From Chloranthus sessilifolius (lineage: Eukaryota > Streptophyta > Magnoliopsida > Chloranthales > Chloranthaceae): a stretch of DNA of 64,000 bases. Positions within the stretch are counted from its first letter, which is position 1. The number at the start of each line of letters is the position of its first letter. Position numbers and translations under genes: made by a program. Shown in pieces: positions 46,046 through 58,265 of the stretch. A model generated the notes under the pieces. That model saw only the letters and a list, made by a program, of their open reading frames with translations, was not told the origin of the DNA and made no database searches. The stretch is from contig CM037596.1 in the NCBI GenBank assembly GCA_021018995.1, positions 70,578,867-70,642,866 of the forward strand. The letters are read 5' to 3'.

Positions 46046-46560
46046 ACACCTCCTAAGACTCCACTTCAATTATCAGCCCAAACTGGCCATTCTCCTGGGA
46101 AACTGAATATTGAGTATATTTAATCTAAGAACTTATAAATGCCTATTGAAAAAGGAATGCCTGACGCGCATTGGTGTAAGCAATGACGCGCCCGATTTGA
46201 CATGACTTATAAAAGCCTTCGATATTACATGATACTTCATTTTATTATTATCGGTCCCTGGACATTATTTTGGATATTTGATTGACGCTCCAGTACCTCG
46301 ATTGCGTAAAATTTCTTTGTTTACCCGCGCCATGCGGCGGAATGTGCCATGCGCCCACAGACCCGAAATGTGCACTTCGATAGCTATCATTTGCCCTTCA
46401 AATACTCCATTTTTTAGCTTGCGTTGATAGATAAGAAAGCCAAACATGTCATGTCAGCATCACATATTCATATTTATGATTTCCTAAGAGAAACGAGAAG
46501 ACACCTCGAATGAGGGGTATCTACTTCTTCGACGCGTTCTTACTTTGCAAGAGCGCACCG

Positions 46561-46573
46561 AAGAGGGGCATCT
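46561..46573 (+). other. polypurine tract of the Tat-like element
   Basis: GAAGAGGGGCATC immediately precedes the 3' LTR start (TATAGACACC, with TG changed to TA). Confidence 0.7.
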
Positions 46574-49134
46574 ATAGACACCCCCATTTTGCCCTCTCAA
46601 AATATGCAATTTTGTTCCGTCAACCTTTGACCTCTTATGTGGGACCATGCACTAAAATAATAGTACATGGTTGAACACAGGCTGAAATAATAGACACTCT
46701 AATGTGGGACCATGCACTAAAATAATAGTACATGGCTGAACACAGGCTGAAACAATAGCTCTGTGGCGTAGATCTCAATGTAGGGAGATTATATATTGAA
46801 ACAATAGTATATAGTCGAAATGCAGACTGAAATAATAGTCTTGCATTTCAGACTAGAGACCAGACCCGGACAACTCCGAATTAAGCGCCTAAAACCCCGC
46901 GCGTAATTCGATTGCACGTTAGACCACAAATGCGCAATTAGTCCCCCTTTCAGACCAAACTTCCTTTCCCAGACCATCTCAAAACTCGATCACGCGCTTG
47001 AAATCATACGCGCGATCGGATTGAGCGCTACACCACCAGCACCCAATTGGCCTATGCCCGACCTAGCCTCACTGTCCTTGACCCCTAAGTTTCCTCGATT
47101 GAGCGCTTATGAAGAAACGCTTAATCGGATTGCGCACGTCCTAACAAGCGCGCAATTATCCCTAACGCTATTAGGACTAGGAAACTCACTGACCATGTCA
47201 GCCGGTTGCTCACTAAGTCGGTGACCGACTCAAAGAGATTAAGCACCAGGAGACTGGCATGTAATTCAGTTAAACGCTTGGAAAAGGACACGTAATTGAA
47301 GAAAAACCTATAAAATATTTTTTTTCCTAATTTGCCCAGGAGGCTGGGCACAATTTCGAGAGAGAACGGATTTTTTTTGGGATTCCGAAATCAGAGAACT
47401 CCAAGGACAAACCCATAGAGCAACCTAGTCATGATTTCGAAATTCAAGCGTAGAATCTTTGACATTTCTCCCCACAACCCCCGGTCCTAGGTAAAAATCT
47501 TAGTTTTAGACTTAGGATATTTCTCATAGTTTTAATTATTAGTTTTTATTATAGGTTCTTATTTTTAATCCGAGACCGTAGCACCCTTTTTTAGACCGCA
47601 AATATTTTATATCTGATTCTAATTCTTTGAATTCGGAATCAGTCCTTAATTCGATGGTCTAATTTACCGACCCTAGGCTTTAATTTCGTTCTAAGATCTT
47701 AATTTTCAGTCCTATCATTAATTTCTGGTTCTAGATCTTAGACTCTAGAACCAATCCTTAATCATACGGTATGATTTTCTGATTTCGGATCCGAATTCAG
47801 TCCTAGAAATTTAAATTTAAATTTAAATTTCTTATTTTAATATCTCCAAAAATCCTAAATATTAATATTAGTTTCCACAATTGTAGTTCATGATTCAATT
47901 CATAATTATTATTCCGAAATTAATTTTGAAAAATCCAAAATACTATTTTACGATCTAAAATCTAGTTTATCTTTAATCTTAGCCATCCGATTTGCCCAAG
48001 GGAGCTTACGGAGGGTACTTGGGAAAGAGGCCAATCCTCCTTAGCATAGCGGGCCCAAAACCTCTTTTTTTAGAAAATCTAGAATCAATTAATTACTTTT
48101 TCTTATTTTTTAGTATAATTAATCAGTAGCTTAATTCTATTTCAGCATAATTAATTAGTTAAGTTAATTAGATTTTAGTGTGATCGATTAATTTCTTCAA
48201 ATCAGATTTTAATTGGTTAATATCTTGCTTTAATTAGAATTTAATATGATTAATTCATTACTTTAATTAGATTTTTAGTATAGTTAATTCATTGCTTTAA
48301 TTAGAATTTTAATCAAATCGATTTATTTATTTTAATTAAAATTTTTAAGAAAATTAGTCTATTTGTTTTAATTAGATTTTAATAAAAATAATTCCTTTGC
48401 TTAAATTAGAGTTTCAGTAAAATTAGTTTTCTACTTTGATTAAAATTCTAGTAAGACTGTTATACTTGATTTAGTTAGAATTCCAATACAACTAGAATAC
48501 TTGCTTTGCTTAGAATTTCAGTATAACTAGCATGCTCAAGTTAATTAAAGTGTCACTAGAACCAACATGCTTGCACTCCTAGTACAATTAGGAGACCTGA
48601 TCATAGTTAGACTTCTAATGGGATTAGGAGACTAAAATTAATCAAACTTTTAGTAGTATTAGGACACTTAATTAATTAGATTTTCAATAAGGATACGAAT
48701 AGTAAAAATTAATTAAACTCCTGATAGAACTAGAATATTAAATTAAATAAAATACAATAGATTACCACCCAACTAAACTCACAATAGAATCAGAGAAGTC
48801 TAAACTGACTAGAACTGTAACTATAAAGGAAAATAAAAGGAAAATTAAATTATCGAAATTATACGGAAAAAATATAGCTGCCGACGTTTGCAGGCGGACG
48901 ATTCAGTATAGAAGTAACCTATACCCGCTCTCAAGCGTGATCATTAACATGTTGTAGCCTCGATAAATATCTGCAGCTGGTGATCGCAACAAACTAGGAA
49001 CCTTCCTAGAAAACCCCTTTATTTTTTTACCTCCACTATTCCAAACGCCACATTGCTAGAGTCCACTTGGACAGAATTGGAGCCACTGATTTAACGGGGA
49101 CCGAGAGGAACCTAGAAAAAAGTGCACACCAATA
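46574..49134 (+). mobile_element. 3' LTR of the Tat-like element
   Basis: Aligns with 24512-26941; both termini carry a point change (TG to TA at the start, CA to TA at the end). It is longer mainly through a 64 bp tandem duplication at about 46638-46758 and a 30-40 bp insertion near 48260-48300. Followed by ACAGG, against ATAGG before the 5' LTR. Confidence 0.85.
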
Positions 49135-49139
49135 ACAGG

Positions 49140-50854
49140 AAAACCTGATCTAGAACTACAATAGTTGTATAGTAGACCTCTAGATCTGGCTACAGCTCTG
49201 GCATCATTAACCTAAACTAGAAAGCAAAGGTAAAGGAAGGGAGTTATGGGGTGTCACTATCTACACTACTTTTAAAATAAAAAATAAAACTAAAGTTAAA
49301 GAAAGGGGATTTAGAGAAGGGTGCAAATGGATTTGGAAAATAAAATATAAAAGGGGTGAGAAGTAATAAAATAGGGACTGATATTTTTGGTTGAAACAGG
49401 GGCTGGTTAAGCTTAGTAAAGGATGGATCTATATCAGTCCTTCATTTGGCAACAAGCTCAAATGCAAGGAAGAAGAATCCAATCCAACCTAGGGCTATGA
49501 ACTAGTCTTAAGTAATGATCTATCCACTGAATGGCCACATATCATCCCCAAAAGATTTACTCTAGTCTAAGGATTGAAATCACAACAATAAAATTACTAT
49601 TACTGCAGCTGCTATGGTTGCCTGACTACAAGCTCATGCAGCCGTAGGAGCATTCAATATAAAATCTAAATGGAATACCAAAGAGCATTACAGATAGAAC
49701 AATTCAATAAAAACAACTTTCATTGCATATGAGGAATACTTACAATGTTCAGCCCTCAGAACTGAAGTCAATGTAGACTTCCAGACCTTTACAGACTTTC
49801 ACAGACTTATTACAGCATAAAAATCAGTCCTATCCACTACAAGAGGACTTAGTCAGTAAATGCTGAGCTAAGGGGAGAAGGGAAGGAGGAAAAGATGACC
49901 TAACCCTAACCCTAAATTGACCTAAGCACACACCGAATTAGGGTAAAAAGTTCGATGGTTTTCTGCTAAACACTACAACTTATATACAACTCCACCAAAA
50001 ATATCTTGTGCCTTGGCCAATCAGAAAATAGAAGAGAAAATGCCCTCATTTTAGCTTTTGTCATGGCCCATTTGTGGCCAAGTGTTACCTCGAGAAGTGG
50101 GAAACAGCTTAGCACCTCGAGATGTGTGCCCTAACTGCTATGGAATCCTAAGAATACCCCTGTGTACTGACTGAGAAGTTGGGAGCTCGTGCCTCGTAAG
50201 GTTGAAGTTGCCTATTTTGTCTCTCGTGTGGCTCTCGCAGGGATGAATTTGCTGCAAAAGGAGGCTCGCAAGGTTCTCGTTGCTGTGAATAGTATAGCTC
50301 GCGCAGATGAGGCTCCAGGTGGTTTAGGTCACGAGGATCTCGCCAGGATGGCTTTGCAGATCGCGCGGCTCTTTGCCAAGATGAATTGAGCTTCTCGCGG
50401 GTGGATGGTTTCATTTCTGAAGTGCGCGAGATCTGCGCAGCGCGACTTTCTAAAGTTCTGATCATCATGAGGACTGTGCAAGGTGCTTTTATGAAGCTTT
50501 TCCTTTCTGAACTGAGCGAGATCTGCATGAGCTCTTTATGTGTTGCATGCTTGAGCCATGCGAGATCTGCACGAATGGATTGCTTAGGCATTTTTAATCG
50601 CACGAGGGTTCCTCTATGCTTGTCTGCTGCTGTGCAGAGCCTGCTGCAGCTGTCTTCTCTGATTGGGGCAAACTTCCTTTCATCTGTTAGACTTCTAGGG
50701 CCCACCTAGTCAATCCAAATGATCACTATAGTGTGTACCACCATGGTGTACTCTATGGTCTTCAATCAGCTCAAAGATTTGACTTTTAATCCTCTCTTTT
50801 TGGTCTCCAAAGTGTGGGCTATTGCACTATGCTGCAGTTTTATTCTTAACAACA
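49140..50854 (-). mobile_element. Athila-like 5' LTR, 5' portion
   Basis: Continues the LTR interrupted at 24511. The likely outer end is at 50854: minus strand TGTTGTTAAG, an inverted match to the other terminus CAACA. It holds a TATA box and CCAAT-like element (below). A 185-codon minus-strand frame at 50148-50705 shows no domain and comes from repeats of CTCGCGAGATCTGC-like words. The outer boundary cannot be confirmed because the other LTR is outside the window. Confidence 0.5.
49979..49986 (-). promoter_or_regulatory. TATA box of the Athila-like LTR
   Basis: Minus strand TATATAAG, with an inverted CCAAT box about 31-42 bases upstream (plus strand CCAAT at 50017-50021). It would drive transcription leftwards toward the PBS and gag. 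Confidence 0.5.
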
Positions 50855-52019
50855 AAACATGTTCAAAAGGTAATTATTAGATGGCTCAAAGGTGTAGTAA
50901 AGGATAGGTTAGGAAGTGAAAAATAGTATTTTTCAGTGATTAACAAATATGCTTCTCAAAAAATTGATAGGATTCTTGGCCAGAAGGTGAGCTTCAACTT
51001 CCAACATTTTTTAGCTATTCTTTTAGGAGAAATATAATATCATAATGCATTGTTGTTTATATCCATTGTTCTCTCCATCTTTTTAGCTATATCGTTATAG
51101 TGATCATCGACAAGGGACATTTTATCAAATTAACATATGTTAGATGGATCATGGCCTCAAAATAGAACCAATCACCTATCAGATGATCCAAACCCTTTGA
51201 TTTGTGGAATTTTGAGTGGACTATTAACTGTATCTATCCCTCTAAAAGTAAAAGATTGATCAGATGGCTCTAAACATCCAGTCAGTTGTGCTGTGCTATA
51301 GTGAAATTTTGACTCATTTTCTCTCCTCTCTTCTCAATTTTCTCCCCAGTCCCTATTTCTCGTATTCTCTCTCTCTATCTCACACACACACATATTATCT
51401 CTTTCTCCCTCTGTACCTTCTATAATTCTTCCTCTCTCTTCTTTCTTTTACGCTGGTATATATCTTATGAATCCCTTACATAACAACCAAGTTTTTTGAG
51501 TACTCACAAATTATCCCCTAACTTGTCCTAGTCTTGACGTATGTTAAGTCAACTAGCAAGATCTCCGATATTTGATTGACCTTTAAACTGTTATATATTA
51601 AAATTTTATAATATTAGCCATCTTGTTAAGTGCCTTGGGTTAGAGTTTAAGGCTGAATTTCTTCATCCTCTCCTCTGCACTAATCTTGGACCCTTCATGG
51701 TTCTTATGTGAGTTTGGATCTGTATGAATTTGACTCCATCTAATCTTATGGTTGGACAGTATTTTGATGTGGAAATAGCTTGCCCCATCACTGGATCTTA
51801 CAGCAGGTAATGAGCATGCTATTTCCACATCCCCAAACTATCAAATAATTTTTCGACAGCTTTTGACTTGATCACATCAAATTTAAATATAAGTTCGATT
51901 ACAAATCTTTCTTCTTTAATTCCATTCGTTCTTTACTTATCCCAGTGCTGGTAATTTTATGGGAATTCACAACTTCTGTTCTATCTTGTATTCGACAATA
52001 TAGTTATGAATACTTCTTG
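50855..52019. other. host-like intergenic or intronic sequence
   Basis: AT-rich single-copy-looking DNA with CT and CA microsatellites around 51366-51400. No coding domain or repeat boundary is recognised. Confidence 0.4.
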
Positions 52020-52225
52020 GAGGTACTGGTAGCAGTGTTGGTAAGATTGCTTCATTCTAGCACAGAAAGCACAATTATTGGTGCATTAAATGCTCCTATT
52101 CGTATTGGAAACTGATGATGCAAGCAGTGCTAAAGCAATGGTGTAGAGTGGTGCTGTAGATGCACTTTTGAAACTTCTTAGGTGTCATCAGTGCGAGGAT
52201 GCTGCAGCGAGATTGATTTACTTTA
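52020..52225 (+). pseudogene. fragment of a CSI1/POM2-like ARM-repeat gene (cellulose synthase-interactive)
   Basis: Plus strand encodes VLVRLLHSSTESTIIGALNA, then after a one-base frameshift LFVLETDDASSAKAMV, a TAG stop (52143), and SGAVDALLKLLRCHQCEDAAARL. This closely resembles an armadillo-repeat segment of plant CELLULOSE SYNTHASE-INTERACTIVE 1 (recalled motif, not searched). Only about 65 codons are present; flanking sequence is not homologous in any frame I could read. It is best seen as an exon scrap from a gene duplication or transposon-mediated capture. Confidence 0.7.
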
Positions 52226-53618
52226 CACACACATATATTACTCTGTTGTTTTAAATGGTGATATTCTTTATATCTGCAAATTACAAAGAATCTTCATAAC
52301 CTTAAACCGATTCGTGGTCTAGGCCCAACTTATAATGATATTTGTTTCTCTGGTGCTGGAAGGTAATGCTTATATTGCAAAAAAAAATCTTATTTGATAA
52401 TATTTCTAGGAATGTTGTCAGTTTTTTGTTGATCATGTAATGAATCTGTCTTTTTTTCCCATTCATGATTGCTCAAATTTTTAATTGTGGGATTTGATTC
52501 TTCATTTAGATTTTGGCCCTTTGGATTTTGCTCAGTATGCATGCTTCTTATTTTTATTTCAATGCAATGGTTGAGTTTAGTGTTCTTGGTTTTGATTGAA
52601 ATTTTCTTTTGCCCTTTGGTTTCTGTACAGATGGACTCCTTATGGAACAACCAAGCGCACCATTTGCAAGCAACAAGTTCACCGAGATTCCCGCTACTGT
52701 CACACGTGCGCTTACACCAAAGGTATGAAAATCCAATGCTTTTACTCTGTGTTGTACTGAAATCTCCTTTTCTCTTACCTCCTTGCCCTTGGTATCTTTT
52801 AAGGCAGTTTTTTTCAGTGATGTTTCTTTAATTCATATTCGAGTCAATGGTCGATTTTTTATTTTTTTTCAGTACGAGACTGGAATAGTTGTCTCTTATT
52901 TTTTTTTATGTGGATTCACCTTATGAGATTTTATTGCAATGTGGGAGGTGTTTGACATGCTTTATATCTGTCCAGGAGTTTGTAATATGTGCGACAAGCA
53001 AATAATTGATACGAAGCATTACAAGCAAAGCAACATGTGATCGATCATACTGGATTTGGTGTAAATCTGCCTGCCAAGGGTTTACCCACTTGGCTGGGTA
53101 TGTAAACTGGCAGAGACTATAGCTCTTCTTGAAAGTTAAACTGCTTGTTTATAGGTGCGATTTAGGACTTAAATTGCACAATTATGTTTGTGAATCACTA
53201 TGCTAGTATCTTTGTTATTTATTACTTAGATACTAGTGAATTGAATGCGGTCGAATCCATGTGAACTATAATATCAACCATTGTTTTTAGTTTTAATAGC
53301 TAATATTAAAGTTCATCAACTAGATGGTTCACACCCACTTATAGTTTCTTTTGGCTGAGACATGCTGCATTGATAGATTGCCATTTTGACAATTTAGATT
53401 GATCACAGATGTGTGCCACATGGCAGAATAATAAATCGCGCTTCAATGGTGTGAGATAAGAAGTCTAATTTTAATGGTGTAAGATCATTTAAACACTAGT
53501 TTTGTGTTTAAATGTGGTCAGGAGCCATTATCCCTTTGACCAAAGGTTTATGGTATCTACCACCTGTGCACGGAGTAGAAACTATCCAAATATCATAGCG
53601 TTCAACATTTCCTTGCAA

Positions 53619-53672
<54 letters not shown>

Positions 53673-54159
53673 TTTCTCTGCATTCAGGAATTGCTGCAAA
53701 AGTCAAATGCAGCATATGCATCTGGCAACGTGGTGCTCGGAGATGTTGGAGTTCATTTCTAGCAGCAGGTTAGGTTCTTACTATCTCAGTTTGTCACTTG
53801 TATTTTTCAGATTTTAGGAAAATGAATTGCATGAGTTCATATACCATGGCCTACACTTTAATAATGTTCTCCTTTGGATTTCAGGCGAAGCTTTCCGATT
53901 TCAAGTTCACCTCAAACGGATCACTAGGGGTCGGGGACACTTGGCAGGAGAGACAAAGCAAATTTAATTTTTTTTTCTTTTATTTTAAAAATAGGTCATG
54001 GGGTTCTTAGATTGTTAACTCTCTTTATTTTCTTCTTTTTGTTTGAATAAAAAGATTGGGCATGTAGAGTTTAAAATGTTTGGCTTATTTGAAAGGTTGG
54101 ATCATAGGTTGAGATGCAATCTTTTGTTTGAATAAAAGAATTGGGCATCTATTTTTTTT
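52226..54159. other. host-like sequence with exon-like scraps, not identified
   Basis: Short open stretches with pyrimidine-AG or GTA borders occur at 52628-52722, 53690-53762 and 53884-53970, but none gives a recognisable protein. They could be decayed exons of a gene on the plus strand. The rest is AT-rich and non-repetitive apart from the TA microsatellite. Confidence 0.3.
53616..53669. repeat. (TA)n microsatellite
   Basis: About 27 uninterrupted TA dinucleotides. Open frames crossing it on both strands are artefacts (poly Ile-Tyr). Confidence 0.95.
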
Positions 54160-54661
54160 ATTAATGACATTGAATGATTTGCATTTGAGTTTAATGGATG
54201 TGTTGAAATATGAGATTAATAGTTTTTTTTCTTTATATAATTTTTTTTAAAGTATTAAAAAAAGCATTAAAATAATTGCATTAAAAAAAGCATTAAAAAA
54301 ATTACATTAAAAAAAATATTTAAAAAATTGCATTAAAAAAAGCATAAAAAAAAAACATTAAAAAAGGCATAAAAAATATTTTCTTTTTAAAAAAAATTGC
54401 ATAAAAAATCGTTGACGTAATTTTTCTTTTAAAAAAATTGCATAAAAAAACAACTGCTAGTGGTGTTTTTTCTATGACTGTTGAGAGCAGTCGTTGTTGA
54501 AGTTCATAAACCACCGTCATGTCCAGTAGTAAAAAAAAACCACTACTTTATTTACAACTGGTTAGGGCAGTGATTTTTTGAAAAAAACCACTATCAAAGA
54601 CAGTGGTTTTTTGAAAAAATCACTGTTTAAGGCAGTGGTTTTTTGACTTTTTCACGTAGTG
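54160..54661 (+). mobile_element. CACTA-type (EnSpm) transposon terminal fragment 1
   Basis: Ends CACGTAGTG (54653-54661), the inverted form of a CACTA terminus, preceded by subterminal repeats of CAGTGGTTTTTTGA and its inverse AAAACCACT. The preceding 250 bp is a low-complexity GCATTAAAAAA tract. Adjacent to the end is GTT, a possible 3 bp TSD, but no opposite terminus was found. It is homologous to 57170-57399. Confidence 0.6.
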
Positions 54662-57169
54662 GTTGAGTCAAACCTAGACCCATAAAATCCAAAGAATTAG
54701 ATGCACTAACATTTGGAGTTAAGTGTTTGTGCATTGCAAGGCGCAATGACATTTCTTGTAATTTTGAATAAAACCCAAGGGCATTTACAAGTTATTTTCT
54801 AATTTTGCTAATTCGAAATTAGAATTATACAAATCTCTAGCAAATCCTAGCCCTTAATCTACTTGACCAAAGTTTGATCCATCTTACACCATTAATAAAC
54901 TTAGAAGAAATCTAGGGTGATAGATGCACCCATACACATGCACCACAAGATTTATTTGACAACTTGAAAATCACAAAATTTGAGGGCTTTGAGAACCATA
55001 AAAGACAAGAGTTGACCAAGTGTGTGGTATGAAGTGGAACCCAAGTGGGGTTCACTATCACATGCGCATGGGAGAGTGGAGAGAGAGAGTTGTTTTGGGA
55101 AGACGAGAGAGACTTTGGGAAGCAACTTGAAGCCAAGTGTCCCAAATTTGCAGCCCATGGCCCCTAGCCCATATACAAAAATTGAATTTCTCAATGGTTC
55201 TCCATTCCACCATTTTCATCTTCTTCCTATCACTCAAACTTCCATTAGAGCTCCATTGCTACCTTCAATTTGCCTTCCAAATCTAGCCATCAAAACTCAC
55301 ATCCACCACCACCACCACTGAACTCCCCACACATCCTAGTTTGACATGTATAAATCTGGGCTTCGTCCTCAGCCCCTTGCACCCTTCAAATCAAGTCAAA
55401 TCAGCAAGCAACAAAGGATCTAGCCAAGGTATTGTCTTAGTTAATCTTTGTGTGAAATTTCTAGTCTAGTAGTTTAACTTTAGAGCCATAGATTTCAAGC
55501 TTTGTGGGCTGTTTTTAGAACTTTAAGTTTTAAAATTTTTTATAAATTTTTTAGACCAGCATGTTTGGAGGCCATGCATGTGATCAAAATGATCATGCAA
55601 GGCCATCCAATGGTCTAGATAGGCCAACTATGCTAAGGCCAATATTGTGTAGGATTTCTCTTGAGTTTTCTTGAAATTTTGTATAGAAAAATGATTTTTT
55701 GTTTTGAAACTTAAAAATAAATAAATTTTGGAACATATTTAGACCAGCATGATTGGATGTCATGCATGTGATCAACATGATCATGCAAGGTCATCCAATG
55801 GTCTAGATTGGTCTACAAGGTCAAGACCAATATAAATTCGAATTTCCTTGGATTTTCCTTGAATTTTTGCAAAATTGATTGGATTTTTGACTTGAAACTT
55901 TTCAATTTTCTGGAACATATGTTGAACAGCATATTTGGAGGCCATGCATGTGATCAACATGATCATGCAAGGTCATCCAATGGTCTAGATTGGTCAAAGA
56001 TGCCCCATGTTCATTATTGTATATAAATTTCCAATTTCTAGCTTATTAATTCCATGCTATAGTACATAGATTAAATGAATCTTATGGCTGATATCCATAT
56101 GTTCTATAGATGATTTTAAATGGTTTTGATTTCTGAAAATTTAAATTTCTGGTCACGGAGTTTTAGGTCAATGTATGGCTATAAATGCATGTTGGTACTG
56201 TGTAGTATAGTATTGATTGATGTCATTTCTTTTATGGAATATTCATGAAATTTGTGACCTAATATTAGATAAAGTTTAGATAAAATATTATATGACATCT
56301 AAAAAATATTTTCATCGTTTACTTGTTTTGATCATGATCGAAATATGTGATTATAGATTGTTTGATGCTTGATAGTTTGTATGTGACATAATATTGAATC
56401 TTGCCCATTTTCTATAAGATTAGATTTGATTCTTTGAGCATGATTAGTAGCTGAAATATACTATGTTTTATGTGATTTCATCTCAGGAAAATTTTATTAA
56501 ATTTATGATCTTGATGATAGTCCAATCGGATGGTCATGATTGGCTATTTTATAGTTGCTTGAAATTGCTTGAATTGCATGGTTTACATGCATAGACTTGA
56601 TTGCTTGTGTGATTTTGATCATGAAGTCTTGACCCACTGATGAGTTGGGATAAATTGGTGAATTCTAGAATATGCATGCTTGAATCTTGAATTTTGATCA
56701 TAGGAATTGAATGGTGATAGATGCATATACAGGAAAAATCTTGATACATAGGTTTTATATAGTTAAACGTTAATCGAAACCATTATATGGTCTCTCGATC
56801 GAGGTTTGACCATTTTGATTGACTTGTGGTTTGATGAGATTCCAAACCTAGGAAGCTCATGACCAATGTTGATCATGAATGATTAGCGATGATCGATCGT
56901 TATCGATGAAATCTCTAATTTTGGATAAATTAGACCCCAGCGCGCATTGGTTAAGTTTTTGGATTATAAAGGAAGTTACCAACTAAATTAAGTGCAGTGA
57001 TTTCTTAGAATGTGCATGGTTTTAAATAACAATAGCTGCAACAACAGCAAAATTGCTGATTTGGGGCTAAAAAATTTGCTCTGAAGTGCACCCTTGGTGC
57101 ACTAATTAGGCTTCTAATACCAATCGTTGAATTGATGATACAGATCCTCTATATTATTGGCAAGTAGTA
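54662..57169 (+). other. repeat-bearing LTR-like region, family not identified
   Basis: Contains a TATA-like TGTATAAATC at 55347-55356, followed by a leader-like C/A-rich stretch, and the 185 bp tandem repeat at 55553-56010. The remainder is AT-rich, without coding motifs. The arrangement resembles a plus-oriented LTR/leader, but no TG...CA pair or TSD could be fixed. Confidence 0.3.
55553..56010. repeat. three-unit tandem repeat, about 185 bp period
   Basis: Units start near 55553, 55741 and 55923, each with GGAGGCCATGCATGTGATCA or a close variant, then ATGATCATGCAAGG(T/C)CATCC and AATGGTCTAGAT. Spacers between units are more diverged, including an ATTTCCTTGGATTTTC-like segment. Confidence 0.85.
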
Positions 57170-57399
57170 GCTGAATATATATTTTTTAAAAGCATAAAAA
57201 ATGACTGCCCAAATTAGTCGTTCTTCTATGACTGTTAAGAGCAGTTGTTGTTGAAGTTCATAAACGACTATCGTGTATAGTAGTAAAAAAAAATGACTGT
57301 TTTTTTTACAACTGTCTCTTCGATTGTCAAAGATAGTCATTATTTTTTAAAAGACAACTGGTATTGGCTGTTGTTTTTTTTTTTCTTTTTCACCTAGTG
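57170..57399 (+). mobile_element. CACTA-type (EnSpm) transposon terminal fragment 2
   Basis: Ends CACCTAGTG (57391-57399), inverse of CACTAGGTG. The 200 bp before it match 54415-54661 (TTCTATGACTGTT, GTTGTTGAAGTTCATAAAC, GTAGTAAAAAAAA). Same orientation as fragment 1, so the two are not the TIR pair of one element. TAA follows as a possible TSD. Confidence 0.6.
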
Positions 57400-57617
57400 T
57401 AAGGTTCTATACTATCTAAATGCAACGATTTGAAAGATAAAACTACTTTTTTAGAAGAAACTAACAATTAACGATAAAATACTCATTTCTTTACTTGGTC
57501 CATAGGCAATGCGCCTTGTAATTTCCCCCAAGTAAAAACATAAACATCATGCAATTGTATAAATCAATAAAAAGGTTCATCTCATACTATCAAGAAATAA
57601 AGAATAGTAAAAGCCAA

Positions 57618-58265
57618 AAGTACTTTCACTAGGGGAATCGTTTTGGAATGCAACTGTTGTTCCTTCTGATCTAGAATCTGCATGAGTCTCGTCGTATAGG
57701 TCAAGTTTTCTTGTAATTCAATGATTTCTTCCAGAAACAAATGACTCGGAATCGGAATATATCTTCGCAACATGGAGATATGGAAAACATTATGTACACG
57801 TGCCATCTCTTCAGGAAGTTGCAGGCGATACGCCACAGTTCCAATTCTTTCTATTATCGGGCAAGGTAAGATATAATGGGGCTTCAGCTTGCCTCATTTA
57901 CCAAACCAAATTACACCTTTAGTCAGGACACTTTAATAAAAGCTTTTTCTCGAACTTGAAATTCTAGGATTCGCCTCTTCTTGTCAGCAAAACTCTTCCG
58001 TTGGTCCTGTGCGACTATCACCTGAGATCAAATCAATTTAATCTTCTCCATAGTAACCTAGACCAACTCGGGGCCAAATATTTTTCTTTCGCTAACTTCA
58101 CTCCAACAAAGCAGAGATTGACAAGGTCTCCCATACATGGCTTTGTATGGTTCCATTTTAATGCTGCTTTGATAGCTATTATTGTAGGTAAACTCATACA
58201 AAGGCATGTATTAGTCCCAACTTCTTTGAAAGTCGAGAACACATGCTCTCGGCATTTCTTCTAAT
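57618..58265 (-). pseudogene. Tekay-type integrase C-terminal part and truncated chromodomain
   Basis: Minus strand: MPRACVLDFQRSWD, MPLYEFTYNNSYQSSI, PYKAMYGRPCQSL, ADKKRR, then VHNVFHISMLRRYIP and ILDQKEQQLHSKTIPLVKVL, where the chromodomain stops short. Frameshifts separate the parts. It is the continuation of the integrase core at 62562-62942; the two are separated by the insertion at 58271-62561. Confidence 0.8.

Larger units (their letters stand above)
41611..46573. other. long 3' non-coding region of the Tat-like element
   Basis: No convincing protein domain on either strand. The sequence is A/C-rich on the plus strand, with poly-A runs (42338-42355, 45531-45541), a CATCGCGA-type repeat field (44514-45140), a degenerate tandem repeat (45760-46045) and numerous GCGC-containing words like those in the LTR. 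It ends with the polypurine tract GAAGAGGGGCA before the 3' LTR. Open frames here are short and lack motifs. Confidence 0.5.
24512..49134 (+). mobile_element. 24.6 kb Tat/Ogre-like Ty3/gypsy retrotransposon
   Basis: Direct LTRs 24512-26941 and 46574-49134 bracket sense gag, protease, RT, RNase H, a second (archaeal-like) RNase H and integrase (27159-35885), then a 10.7 kb 3' region that contains an antisense multi-exon PMD gene (37566-41439). Two RNase H domains plus a long region between integrase and 3' LTR are hallmarks of the Tat lineage. The coding region is full of single-base stops (CAA/CAG to TAA/TAG, TGG to TGA/TAG) but keeps domain order. LTRs differ by many substitutions and an extra tandem unit in the 3' copy, so insertion is old. 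No convincing PBS was recognised after 26941. Confidence 0.85.

Noticed and set aside
50148..50705. 185-codon minus-strand open frame
   Set aside because: Lies within the Athila-like LTR, has no domain, and arises from repeated CGCGAGATCTGC-like words.
53502..53762. open frames on both strands crossing the TA repeat
   Set aside because: Created by a TA microsatellite encoding Ile-Tyr; not a gene.
57525..57545. possible polypurine tract (minus strand CTTGGGGGAAA) and LTR start after the truncated chromodomain
   Set aside because: No TG start, no matching second LTR and interrupted by the CACTA end; too weak to call.
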